Under the pieces are notes generated by a model. The model saw only the letters and a program-made list of their open reading frames with translations. It did no database searches and was not told the DNA's origin. A stretch of DNA of 64,000 nt from Leptospira neocaledonica (GTDB lineage Bacteria; Spirochaetota; Leptospiria; Leptospirales; Leptospiraceae). Positions 40,110 through 48,757 of the stretch are shown here, piece after piece. The stretch lies in NCBI RefSeq assembly GCF_002812205.1, contig NZ_NPEA01000009.1, positions 124,001-188,000 of the forward strand, in the 5' to 3' direction. How positions within the stretch are numbered: the first letter of the stretch is position 1; every line of letters starts with the position of its first letter. The position numbers and the translations under genes are program-made.

Positions 40110-41393
40110 TTATCTTTCCAGAATTTGTCTGTACTTTCTGTGAGTCTCACCTGTAAAGATCTGACGAGGACGGACCTTATGAGATGCATTCACTCCGATC
40201 CTTTGCTCTCTCCAGTGTGCTAACCAACCGGGAAGTTTACCTATCGCCTGCATTGCAGTGAAAAGTTCTTTAGGAATTCCTAAACTATGAAATAGGATCG
40301 CGCTATAAAATTCTAGATTAGGGTAAAGATTTTTTTCTAAATAGAAAGAATCTTTACTTACGAAGTCGTCCACTTGCAGAGCGATTTCTGCGATTGGATC
40401 CAACTTCTTCTGCTTATAAAATTCAGAGAATAGTTTTTGGGCGATGGTAGAACGTTTACTCTTCACCTTGTATGCGTCGTGACCGAAACATGTGGAGTGA
40501 AGTTGTGATTCTCCCTTTTTGAATCTTTCAAAAAATTCCGGAACCGAAAGTTTGGATTTTATAATATCTTCGATCAATTCTACTGCAGCGACCTGTCTTC
40601 CACCTTCTCTGGAACCCCAAAGCGCGTTGATCGCAGAAGAAACGGATGCGAATATATTTGCCTGAGTAGAACCAATCAGCTGAACAGTAGTATTGGAAAC
40701 ATTCTGCTCATGGTCCGCGTACAAGATCCAAAGTTGGTTCAGGATCCTATCATGCTCTTCCGAAGGTTGGTATTTTACCGACGGAATAGAGAAGAGCATA
40801 TATAAGAAATTTGTACAATACGGATGGCGATCCACAGGATAAACGAAAGGTTGCCCTATCATTTTTTTATAAGAGAACGCGGCGATTGTCCTGATCTTTG
40901 CCAAGAGTCGAGCTGCTTGGTCGATCCCTCTGTCCAGATATTCTTCGTACTCGTCTTGGTAATAGCTGGATAGGGAAGAAACCATTACGGAAAGGACTGC
41001 AAGAGGGTGAGCTCTTCCCGGGAATCCGTCGAATAGATTGATCATATCTTCGTGGATCAAACTATGTTTGGAAAGTTTATTGGAGAATTCTTTTAACTGC
41101 TTTTCGTTTGGAAGATCTCCATAAATCAGCAAATAGCTGGTCTCTACGAAAGTGGAATAATGCACCAATTCTGCTACGTCGTAACCTCTGTATTGTAAAT
41201 CTCCAGTCAGAGGATCTCTTCTGGAAATTTTACTTTGGGCGTACGCCGTATTAAAAAAACCGGGATCGTAAGAAGTAAGTCCCGTCTTATTATGCAAATC
41301 TCTAATATCGATTCCTTTATTACCGTCAGTTCCGGTGATTACTGGAAGACGGTGGACCTGGTCTCCGAATTTCAACTCTACGAAATCGCTCAT
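40110..41393 (-). CDS. Citrate-synthase-like protein with substituted catalytic residues
   Basis: 427 residues, aligning along its whole length with E. coli GltA (427 aa), including IDIRDL, FDGFPGRAHPLAV, YADHEQN and VRPRQIFTG. Key positions differ. Catalytic H264 (E. coli WGPAHGG) is E263 (WGSREGG). Catalytic D362 (YPNVDFYSG) is E361 (YPNLEFYSA). Citrate-binding R387 is K386. H305 and R314 are retained (CFGHDAYK, with D for R at 306). It has the fold, but citrate synthesis by the usual mechanism looks doubtful. It may be an altered condensing enzyme, a regulatory subunit or a Leptospira-specific variant. A canonical citrate synthase elsewhere would settle which. Confidence 0.8.
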   Translation of the reverse strand: MSDFVELKFGDQVHRLPVITGTDGNKGIDIRDLHNKTGLTSYDPGFFNTAYAQSKISRRDPLTGDLQYRGYDVAELVHYSTFVETSYLLIYGDLPNEKQLKEFSNKLSKHSLIHEDMINLFDGFPGRAHPLAVLSVMVSSLSSYYQDEYEEYLDRGIDQAARLLAKIRTIAAFSYKKMIGQPFVYPVDRHPYCTNFLYMLFSIPSVKYQPSEEHDRILNQLWILYADHEQNVSNTTVQLIGSTQANIFASVSSAINALWGSREGGRQVAAVELIEDIIKSKLSVPEFFERFKKGESQLHSTCFGHDAYKVKSKRSTIAQKLFSEFYKQKKLDPIAEIALQVDDFVSKDSFYLEKNLYPNLEFYSAILFHSLGIPKELFTAMQAIGKLPGWLAHWREQRIGVNASHKVRPRQIFTGETHRKYRQILER

Positions 41394-41520
41394 ACCGATA
41401 GGAAACAGGGGAAGGGCAGAAGAGTCAAACCTTCCTTGGCGTACCCTGCAATTTTCCCTTTCGGCTGGACAAAACTTTCGCCTTAGATTTACTCTCCCGA
41501 AGTTTCGAAGGAATTTTGTT

Positions 41521-42615
41521 TTGGAGCATCTGCCCGGTTTTTTTCTTCATTTTTGGATCCAATTTGGAACCGCACTTTGCCTACTTCTTGCGGCGATGGA
41601 ACTCGCTAAAAAAAAGGAAAATGCGATGCCGGGTGGGATCTTCTATCTAGCTATCATTCTCGCCTTGGTGGAGAGTCGATTGGGCTTAGGTCTGCTACCA
41701 TGGGCGGCGGATCATATCTGGTTTTGGCCGGCATTCTTTCCTGCAGTCTGGGCTGTAGGTCCCACATTACTTTTGGTTTCTAGGAATATGGTCCAATTTG
41801 CTTTGGACAGAGAGATCCAGATTGGAAAACATTTTATTCCGGCAATTTTACTCTTACTCGGAGAATTAACAGCTTATACGATTCTACCTGCAGAAGAGAT
41901 CAGAGAATATATTCGAAATGCGATGTTCGGTTCTAATGTGGATGTTCTGACTGGAGTCACCATATTCGGTTCCATCCACCAAACGGTTTATTCCATTTTT
42001 CTTTGGGTATTATTCAGAAAAGCATCCAAGGAAACGGATATACCGCTTTCTTCTTTAGTATATACGATCCTGATCGTAGTGTTTACCACCATACAACTTT
42101 GTTGGTTCGGATATTTTTTGAAGAATCAATTTTTATTAGCTGCAGGTTCTAGTTTCCAAACTCTGGGGATCGTTCTTGTATTTTTATTCTCCTCAAGATA
42201 TCCGAATTTTTTCATTTCTTTGAAGTCGGAGATCCAACAGAAAAGATACGAGAGGACCCAACTGAATGGATTGGATCTGGACCAACTTCATACTCGTATC
42301 AAGGAGCTGGTCGAGGCGGATAAAATATATAAGGAAGAAAGTCTGAAAATCCAAGACTTCGCCGAAAAACTATTGGTATCTCCTCACCAACTTTCCCGCA
42401 TTCTAAACGAGACCTACGGCAAAAACTTCAATGAATTCCTAAATTCATTTCGAGTAGAAGAGGCCAAAACTCTTCTATTAGAGGACCTGGAACGAACTGT
42501 TCTTTCGATCGCATACGATGTTGGATTTAATACTAAGTCCACATTTAATGCACAGTTTTTGAAAATCACAGGAATGACTCCTCTAGAATGGAGAAAAAAA
42601 GGTAGCAAACTATAA
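41521..42615 (+). CDS. Membrane-anchored AraC family transcriptional regulator
   Basis: 364 residues from TTG 41521, chosen because AAGGAA lies 8 bases upstream; the frame extends back to 41335 but that part overlaps the start of the divergent gene. Residues 1-230 hold about six to seven hydrophobic segments. The C-terminal 100 or so form the two AraC helix-turn-helices (KIQDFAEKLLVSPHQLSRIL, SIAYDVGFNTKSTFNAQF, then TGMTPLEWRK). Regulators of this design are frequent in leptospires and presumably sense a membrane signal. It is upstream of and in line with the M24 peptidase gene (77 bases), so that run is a plausible target. Confidence 0.85.
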   Translation: MEHLPGFFLHFWIQFGTALCLLLAAMELAKKKENAMPGGIFYLAIILALVESRLGLGLLPWAADHIWFWPAFFPAVWAVGPTLLLVSRNMVQFALDREIQIGKHFIPAILLLLGELTAYTILPAEEIREYIRNAMFGSNVDVLTGVTIFGSIHQTVYSIFLWVLFRKASKETDIPLSSLVYTILIVVFTTIQLCWFGYFLKNQFLLAAGSSFQTLGIVLVFLFSSRYPNFFISLKSEIQQKRYERTQLNGLDLDQLHTRIKELVEADKIYKEESLKIQDFAEKLLVSPHQLSRILNETYGKNFNEFLNSFRVEEAKTLLLEDLERTVLSIAYDVGFNTKSTFNAQFLKITGMTPLEWRKKGSKL

Positions 42616-42692
42616 GTTCGGACGATCGTTTTTCACATATCGGTTAGGATAAAACCTTCCTGTTGGATTCCGCAAGGAAGGAGAAGAGACCG

Positions 42693-43640
42693 ATGTCCCG
42701 AGAAACATATCCTAAAGAAGAACTAGAATCTTACCGCAAAGTGCAAGCCTTGGCATACGAAGCGGTGGAATCCGTACGCAAGGAATTATACCCAGGGATC
42801 ACGGAAAAAGAAGCAGCCCGCAAAATCGACGATTATATCCGAAATGCCGGAGGAACATCTTTCTTTCATTATGGATTTGCATGGTTCGGAGATAGAACCG
42901 CATTCCGAGGATTCAAACGTCCACTCTCCTTAAATTATTTAAAAAAAGGAGAAGGTTTACTTCCCCATTTTGGAGGAAAGTTCCAACCATCCAATCGCAG
43001 ATTAGAAGAAGGTATGGCAGTGATCCTGGACGTAGCTCCTACGTTTGCAGGAAGAGCCGCAGATGTGGGATATGCATTTTCATTCGGTAAAAATCCGGAA
43101 CATGACAAAGCACTCGCAAACCTAGAAGAATACAGGGGGTTGATCTTAAGAAGGGTCCTAGAAGAAAGAACCTTGGCTGAAATCTATTTGGAAGTGGATG
43201 CAAGGATCCGTGCTTCCGGATACGTTAACTGTCATTCCATCTATCCTCAGGGAGTTTTAGGTCATAAGGTGGGAAGACTTCCCGCTTATAATTTCCCTGG
43301 TGGAAGAGTGAACGGATTTCCGTTCCAAACATTCGCCTATTTATTCCCTCAAATGATAAAAGATCTGATCCCAGGAGTTTCGGGCCATTCACCATTATGG
43401 GGAGAAGGTTCCGACTTTAGAGCTGAACCTGGACTCTGGGCTGTAGAACCTCATATCGGTAAGATATATAACGGCTCCAAAGAATCGGAATCTTTCGGAG
43501 CAAAATGGGAAGAGATCCTGGTGGTTACGGACTCCACAGCATACTGGTTGGATGAGGATCTTCCTCATGTTCGCCTTTGGAAGGAGAAGAACAAGAGCAA
43601 GTCAGGCGCCAAAAAACAAAAAGAAAAAGTTCCGGCTTAA
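42693..43640 (+). CDS. M24 family metallopeptidase (aminopeptidase P/creatinase-like)
   Basis: 315 residues from ATG 42693, chosen over TTG 42663 because AAGGAAGGAGAAG lies just upstream. All five metal ligands of the pita-bread fold are visible: D and D in ILDVAPTFAGRAADVGY, H in GHKVGRLPA, E in LWAVEPHIG and E in KWEEILVV. The family removes N-terminal residues next to proline or hydrolyses creatine-like amides; the specificity here is unknown. It has a lysine-rich C-terminal tail. It may be the first gene of a run of four to five. Confidence 0.8.
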   Translation: MSRETYPKEELESYRKVQALAYEAVESVRKELYPGITEKEAARKIDDYIRNAGGTSFFHYGFAWFGDRTAFRGFKRPLSLNYLKKGEGLLPHFGGKFQPSNRRLEEGMAVILDVAPTFAGRAADVGYAFSFGKNPEHDKALANLEEYRGLILRRVLEERTLAEIYLEVDARIRASGYVNCHSIYPQGVLGHKVGRLPAYNFPGGRVNGFPFQTFAYLFPQMIKDLIPGVSGHSPLWGEGSDFRAEPGLWAVEPHIGKIYNGSKESESFGAKWEEILVVTDSTAYWLDEDLPHVRLWKEKNKSKSGAKKQKEKVPA

Positions 43641-43686
43641 ACAGGATACATTCAATAATTTTAATATTAAATTTAGAAGGCTTATT

Positions 43687-44538
43687 ATGAGCAGCGAAAT
43701 ATTACAGGATAAGGATTTTCATTTTTATCCGGTCAGGAAACCTAAATTCGAATTCAGCGAGAATGGCACCAGTAAACACTGGATGGACGGTTCCGCTTAC
43801 AAAACCCATATTCTGAATACCTGGACTCTATTCTTTCCGGATGGAGAAAGATTTTTTATCAGAAGTATCCAGAAATTTCTGCCGAACATCAAGGATCCAA
43901 GAGTTCTTCGGAACGCAAAGGCATTCATGGGCCAAGAAGCGCAGCATGCAGGAGAACATAAAAAGACCTGGAAAATCCTAGAAGACCAGGGTTTTAAGAT
44001 CAAAACATTCACTGATTTTGTGAATTCATTCTTCGTAAATTTTGTAGAAAAGATGATGTCGGCTAAGTCTTGTTTGGCGGCGACTGCAGGCGCGGAACAT
44101 TATACTTCTCTTGTGGCTACAATCGGTTTGCAAATCAAGGCCTTGGATCAGGCGGAATCGGAGATGAAACGTCTTTGGGAATGGCATGCGGCAGAAGAGA
44201 TAGAACATAAATCCGCGGCTTACGATGTATTCTTGGATATCAGCGGAAATTATTTCAGAAGAATGATCACTTTCCTTGGAGTGACAATCGTATTCTGGGC
44301 GGCGACATTTATAGGTGCGGAAATTCTTCTTTGGCAAGAGGGACTTACTTTTAAATGGAAAACCAGAAAAGATGCTTTCCGTTTTATCTTTATAGACGAA
44401 AAGGTTTTCTTTCATGCGCTGGGTGCATTTTTCAGATACTTCCGTCCTAATTTTCATCCGGAACAAGAAGATAATCTGGAGTTGAGTAGGACAATCTTCG
44501 AATCGCCAGAGCATAGATATTATAAGGAAATTGCATGA
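43687..44538 (+). CDS. PF10118-type metal-dependent hydrolase (ferritin-like diiron fold)
   Basis: 283 residues from ATG 43687 (AGAAGG 7-12 bases upstream); the longer open frame overlaps the preceding gene. The histidine- and glutamate-rich helices GQEAQHAGEHKK, TAGAEHYTSL and WHAAEEIEHKSAAYDVF are the recognisable parts and look like a diiron site. One hydrophobic segment lies near residue 200. Family members often sit next to SDRs and alpha/beta hydrolases, as here, but have no settled reaction. Its TGA overlaps the ATG of the next gene. Confidence 0.8.
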   Translation: MSSEILQDKDFHFYPVRKPKFEFSENGTSKHWMDGSAYKTHILNTWTLFFPDGERFFIRSIQKFLPNIKDPRVLRNAKAFMGQEAQHAGEHKKTWKILEDQGFKIKTFTDFVNSFFVNFVEKMMSAKSCLAATAGAEHYTSLVATIGLQIKALDQAESEMKRLWEWHAAEEIEHKSAAYDVFLDISGNYFRRMITFLGVTIVFWAATFIGAEILLWQEGLTFKWKTRKDAFRFIFIDEKVFFHALGAFFRYFRPNFHPEQEDNLELSRTIFESPEHRYYKEIA

Positions 44539-45335
44539 GCAGATTAAGCGGGAAAAATGTTTTAATCACCGGAGCAAGCGGTGGTTTCGGTAAAGAATTA
44601 ACCAAACAACTCTTAAAGAAAGGTGCAAATCTTGTACTTACGGATATGAAAGCACCTGAAACCAAATCCGAATTTTATTTGGAAAATTCACAAACGGTTC
44701 CTGGTAAAATACTCGGAAGTTTTGCGGCGGATTTAAGTAGCGAAACAGGTTGCGAAAAAGCTTATAAAGAAACGATTAAGATCCAACCTAAGATCGATAT
44801 CCTAGTCAATAATGCGGGCTTGGCATTCGGTGGAAGACTGCTGGATGTTCCTGCAGACAAATGGAAATTGATCTTGGACGTAAATTTGTACGCTCCTATC
44901 TATCTTTCTCGTTTATTCTTACCTGCGATGTTGGAAAGAAAATACGGACAGATTGTAAATCTATCTTCCTGTGCCGGGATCACTGCTCCGGGAGAGTTAG
45001 TGTATTATTCGGTTTCTAAGTTCGGGATCAGAGCCTTGGGCGAAGCATTAGATTCAGGTTATAGAAAACAAGGGATCTATACGACCAATATATATCCTTT
45101 CTTCGCGAATACTAATATACTACATTCTCAACAATTCGGAACGGATAAACCTAAAGTAGTTCCTTCTTTGATCGTAGACAGTCCTCAGATGGTTGTTCGA
45201 GCCATAGTAAGAGGAATTGAAAAAAGAAAGATGCATGTCTTCCCTGGATTCACCGCGAAGTTATTGCGCTTCTTGACCAGACTGTCTCCTGGTTTTTTAA
45301 GAGGAATGGAAAGACTAGGACAAAAATTTTCTTAA
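44535..45335 (+). CDS. Short-chain dehydrogenase/reductase
   Basis: 266 residues, classical SDR. The Rossmann motif is TGASGGFGKE (about residues 12-21), then NNAGLAFGG, the catalytic serine in NLSSCAG, and YxxxK in VYYSVSKFG. It is an NAD(P)-dependent oxidoreductase; the substrate is unknown, though the C-terminal region with a basic amphipathic end suggests a lipid. It overlaps the PF10118 gene by 4 bases and is followed 17 bases on by an alpha/beta hydrolase. Confidence 0.88.
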   Translation: MSRLSGKNVLITGASGGFGKELTKQLLKKGANLVLTDMKAPETKSEFYLENSQTVPGKILGSFAADLSSETGCEKAYKETIKIQPKIDILVNNAGLAFGGRLLDVPADKWKLILDVNLYAPIYLSRLFLPAMLERKYGQIVNLSSCAGITAPGELVYYSVSKFGIRALGEALDSGYRKQGIYTTNIYPFFANTNILHSQQFGTDKPKVVPSLIVDSPQMVVRAIVRGIEKRKMHVFPGFTAKLLRFLTRLSPGFLRGMERLGQKFS

Positions 45336-45352
45336 ACTAAGAGGCGGAAAAT

Positions 45353-46297
45353 ATGGCGGCTACCCAACTGGAAAACGGAGTAAAAAAGGAAAAGACGGAA
45401 GTTTTCAAGGAAACCTTCGTCCATAACGGCGACGTTTCTTTATATGTAAAATACAATCATACTGCGAAGGAAAGACCGAATAGACCTACAGTCCTATTCG
45501 TTCATGGATATCCTGACGATCATAGAGTTTGGTCCTACCAGATGGAGTCCTTAAAAGAGGATTATAATGTAGCCGCGCTAGATCTTAGAGGTTCGGGAAA
45601 ATCGGATAAACCTAAAAAACAAAAAGCATATAACGTTCGCAGAATATTCGAAGATCTTGAATCGGTAATTCGATTTATAGGAAATGATAAGCCTGTACAT
45701 ATTGTTGCGCATGATTGGGGCTCCTTGATCAGTTGGGCATTCGTTGCCGACGAACAAAAATCAGTATGGGCAAAATCATATACAGCGATGGGCGGGCCTC
45801 ATCCTGTGCTTGGAAAACGGAGCGCTTTCCAAATGGCTTTTTCTGGAAATCCAATCTCTTTATACAAAGCTCTTTCTCAACTTAAAAGATCTTGGTACAT
45901 TCTATATTTCCAAATTCCTTTCGTACCTGAATGGGTATGGAAAACTTTCAGTAAGTTTTTCTGGAAGTATACGATGAACACTGGTGGAGTTCCTAAGAAT
46001 GATATTCTTAGAAATAAATCCAAAGAAGAAATTGTTGCGACTACAGTTTCAAATGTGAATTTGTATCGAGAACTTTTAAGAGGGGAGAAGTATCCGGAAC
46101 CAAAACATATCAAGACTCCGGTCCAGGTTTTAATCCCTTTGAAAGATTTTGCGATCCGACCGGAGTTGTACAGACTTCATGAAAGGATCTGCGATTCCTA
46201 TCGAGAATATACATATGATAGCAATCACTGGATCCAAAGAACTATGCCCGATACGGTCAGCGAAAAGATCAGAGAGTTTGTCTGGGAGATCGGCTAA
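45353..46297 (+). CDS. Alpha/beta hydrolase (epoxide hydrolase/dehalogenase-like)
   Basis: 314 residues. The oxyanion motif is FVHGYPDDHRVW, and the nucleophile is an aspartate in VAHDWGSL (about residue 122). That HDWG motif groups it with epoxide hydrolases and haloalkane dehalogenases, not lipases. The final catalytic His is in YDSNHWIQ. An N-terminal extension of about 25 residues is charged. It closes the run M24-PF10118-SDR-hydrolase. Confidence 0.85.
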   Translation: MAATQLENGVKKEKTEVFKETFVHNGDVSLYVKYNHTAKERPNRPTVLFVHGYPDDHRVWSYQMESLKEDYNVAALDLRGSGKSDKPKKQKAYNVRRIFEDLESVIRFIGNDKPVHIVAHDWGSLISWAFVADEQKSVWAKSYTAMGGPHPVLGKRSAFQMAFSGNPISLYKALSQLKRSWYILYFQIPFVPEWVWKTFSKFFWKYTMNTGGVPKNDILRNKSKEEIVATTVSNVNLYRELLRGEKYPEPKHIKTPVQVLIPLKDFAIRPELYRLHERICDSYREYTYDSNHWIQRTMPDTVSEKIREFVWEIG

Positions 46298-46366
46298 GAA
46301 ACTCAAACGTGATCACTTAGAACTAAAAAAAAGAAACCATATCCGTTCAAAAAGGGTCAGATACAT

Positions 46367-46921
46367 ATGATCTTGAACGGAATTCAAAAAATTCTAGTTT
46401 TATGGAAAGAGAAAGTTCTTCCAAATTCGGGCGCACTTTCTTTTTTGATCATACCTTTTTTCGCCTTGGTTTTAGTTGCGGATCAGGCAAAATCTCTTTC
46501 AGATAAAGAAGTTCATAAATATTTTTATGAAACTTGGAAATTAGAGATCGATCCCAGAGATAATTTGGAATTGTTCAAAGAAGCTCAACATTGGATCGGC
46601 ATACCTCATCGAGATAATGGCAAAGACGAATCAGGAATAGATTGTTCTAGTCTTGCTGCAAAGCTAGTGCAAAAAGCATATTCCAAAACGATTGCAGGTT
46701 CTTCTGAAAGTATTTCAAAGCAGGTCAAAAAGATCTCCGAATCTGATCTGCAAGAGGGTGATTTAGTATTTTTTAATATATACGGCGAGAAGATTAGTCA
46801 TATGGGAGTTTACCTGAAGGATAGAAAGTTCGTCCACGCTTCCGTAGTAAAAGGTGTGACCGTAAATTCTTTGGACGAAAAATATTATCAGACTAGATTC
46901 GTGTTTGCCGGAAGATTATGA
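46367..46921 (+). CDS. NlpC/P60 family cell-wall peptidase
   Basis: 184 residues with an N-terminal hydrophobic segment (about 22-40) acting as signal or anchor. The catalytic triad is visible: Cys in GIDCSSLA, His in ISHMGVYL and a third polar residue, probably His in FVHAS. The family cleaves peptide bonds in peptidoglycan stems. It is 51 bases before a VanX-type dipeptidase, so the two may act together on wall peptides. Confidence 0.85.
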   Translation: MILNGIQKILVLWKEKVLPNSGALSFLIIPFFALVLVADQAKSLSDKEVHKYFYETWKLEIDPRDNLELFKEAQHWIGIPHRDNGKDESGIDCSSLAAKLVQKAYSKTIAGSSESISKQVKKISESDLQEGDLVFFNIYGEKISHMGVYLKDRKFVHASVVKGVTVNSLDEKYYQTRFVFAGRL

Positions 46922-46972
46922 CGCTTCATAAGTATTGACAATCAAAGTCTAAGAGTCGAAATCAACTCTTGT

Positions 46973-47632
46973 ATGAGAGTTTACAGCTTTAGTCTGATCT
47001 TCCTTTTGTTTACCTTCTATGATTGCCAAAAACCTCCTACCCCAAAATTAGAAGAAGTTAAACCTTTCTTAAAAATTGAAAAGGGCTTAGTCAACATAAA
47101 GGATATAGACCCGAATATAGTGGTCGATTTACGTTATTCTACTTCGGAGAATTTTACAGGCTCCATTATCTATCCTTTTCAAACTTGTTTACTCAGAAAA
47201 GAAACGGCAGAAAAACTAAAAGCTGCTAACGCCGATTTTCAGAGTTATGGATATAGAATTAAGATCTGGGATGGGTATCGTCCCCCTTACGCACAAATGG
47301 TCCTATGGGAGAAAGTCCCCGATCCAAGGTATGTAGGAAATCCTACAAAAGGAGGGTCCGTTCATAACCGAGGGGGAGCAGTCGATCTTACTCTTATAGA
47401 TTCGGAAGGAAAAGAATTGGAAATGCCAAGCGCTTACGACGAATTTACATACAAAGCTTCTCCTTTTCGCAAAGATCTGGACCCGGCCGTTTCTAAAAAT
47501 CTAGAAGTCCTTGTTGGAATTCTAACAAAACATGGATTCAAACAGATCAGTTCCGAATGGTGGCATTATAATGACGGGGATGCGAAAGTTTATCCCTTAG
47601 TAGAGGTGGATCCAAAACTTTGGGAGAAATGA
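46973..47632 (+). CDS. D-alanyl-D-alanine dipeptidase (VanX/DdpX, M15D) lipoprotein
   Basis: 219 residues. A short signal peptide with lipobox-like FYDC (Cys about residue 18). M15D zinc motifs: SVHNRGGAVDLTLID (H and D ligands) and SEWWHYND (E and H). NIVVDLRYSTSENFTG near the N-terminus is typical. It cleaves D-Ala-D-Ala, here likely to recycle wall dipeptide, since nothing suggests glycopeptide resistance. Its TGA overlaps the ATG of the next gene. Confidence 0.85.
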   Translation: MRVYSFSLIFLLFTFYDCQKPPTPKLEEVKPFLKIEKGLVNIKDIDPNIVVDLRYSTSENFTGSIIYPFQTCLLRKETAEKLKAANADFQSYGYRIKIWDGYRPPYAQMVLWEKVPDPRYVGNPTKGGSVHNRGGAVDLTLIDSEGKELEMPSAYDEFTYKASPFRKDLDPAVSKNLEVLVGILTKHGFKQISSEWWHYNDGDAKVYPLVEVDPKLWEK

Positions 47633-48579
47633 AACATTTAGAAATGTTCTCCAATCGCCTGACTAGAATGTCCAAACATTGGAAAAAATGGGCGAGACGA
47701 AGGGGAATTACCTGTTTTCGGATCTACGATCGCGATATACCTCAGGTTCCGATCGTAATTGACTTGTATGAAAATTACTGTCTGGTCTCCGAATACTTAA
47801 ATTCTTATCCGATGTCCGAGGAAGAGAGAGAATCGGAAAGAAATATTATCCGTAATTTTATAATCGAAATCCTTCAACTTGTTCCTGAAAATTTATTTTG
47901 GAAAACGAGAGAGCGCAAAAAAGGAAATCTACAATACGAAAAGTTGGATACCCAAGAGAAATCGATCCTGGCACATGAAGGTGGATTGAAGTTCAAAGTG
48001 AATCTAAGCGATTATCTGGATAGCGGACTTTTTTTGGATCATCGAACTACTCGAGATCTTTTTAGAAAAGAAGCTTCTGGGAAGAATGTTCTAAATTTAT
48101 ATTCTTATACCGGCGCATTCTCGGTATATGCCGCTGCCGGTGGCGCAGAAAAAATTACCAGCGTCGATCTTTCTCAAAAATATTTGGATTGGTCCAAAGA
48201 AAATTTCGAACTTAACGGATTGTCTCACAAAGAGCATGAGTTTATTAGAGAAGATATTACAGAATGGTTGAAGAGGGAAAGAAACAATCCGAATAGAACA
48301 CAATACGATCTTATTATTGTTGATCCTCCTACATTCTCGAATAGTAAGAAGATGAGGGACATTTTTGATGTCCAGAGAGATTATTCTTTTTTACTGAATT
48401 CAATTTTTCGGGATTTTTCTGCGCCGGGTGCAATCCTCTTTTTCTCCACAAATTTTCGAAAATTCAAATTGGATTCGGATGAGCTTCTTTGGGAAGACAT
48501 TCAGGATATTACCAAACAAACTCATCCGGAAGATTTTAGAAATGAGAAGATCCGATTTGTTTGGAAGATGAGGAAGTGA
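47629..48579 (+). CDS. RlmK-like 23S rRNA methyltransferase
   Basis: 316 residues from ATG 47629, which overlaps the preceding TGA (ATGA); an upstream ATG at 47620 adds three residues. It matches the C-terminal half of E. coli RlmKL: MFSNRLTRMSKHWKKWARR and RIYDRDIPQVPIVIDLYE at the start, GLFLDHRTTR, SAM motif LNLYSYTGAFSVYAA and VDPPTFSN. The RlmK half makes m7G2069 in E. coli. Here it stands alone without the RlmL half, as in some other bacteria. The exact target is inferred. Confidence 0.8.
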   Translation: MKHLEMFSNRLTRMSKHWKKWARRRGITCFRIYDRDIPQVPIVIDLYENYCLVSEYLNSYPMSEEERESERNIIRNFIIEILQLVPENLFWKTRERKKGNLQYEKLDTQEKSILAHEGGLKFKVNLSDYLDSGLFLDHRTTRDLFRKEASGKNVLNLYSYTGAFSVYAAAGGAEKITSVDLSQKYLDWSKENFELNGLSHKEHEFIREDITEWLKRERNNPNRTQYDLIIVDPPTFSNSKKMRDIFDVQRDYSFLLNSIFRDFSAPGAILFFSTNFRKFKLDSDELLWEDIQDITKQTHPEDFRNEKIRFVWKMRK

Positions 48580-48601
48580 AAGATTACAAATAAAATTCAG
48601 G

Positions 48602-48756
48602 TTTGTTGGAGCTCCTACAAAATTGCCCTGAATTTTTTAGTCGTAAAATTTACGATTTTATGATAGAAGGCGAGAGGGTTCCCACGGGCCACTCCCCCCA
48701 ATCCCAATGCAGGGTGGGGGTCGTTTTTTTTAAAATGCTGTAGGAATTCCTACAGC
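48602..48756 (+). repeat. Interspersed repeat, copy B
   Basis: Fills the 178-base gap between two converging genes. TTTGTTGGAGCTCCTACAAA (48602-48621), a palindrome with one mismatch, opens it. Then come the AT block (48630-48666, ending TTTTATGATAG), the GC-rich block (48680-48720; CCCCCCAATCCC pairing with AGGGTGGGGG) followed by TCGTTTTTTTT, and a perfect 20-bp palindrome GCTGTAGGAATTCCTACAGC (48737-48756). The hairpin plus T run would work as a terminator for the methyltransferase gene. Confidence 0.75.
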
Positions 48757-48757
48757 C

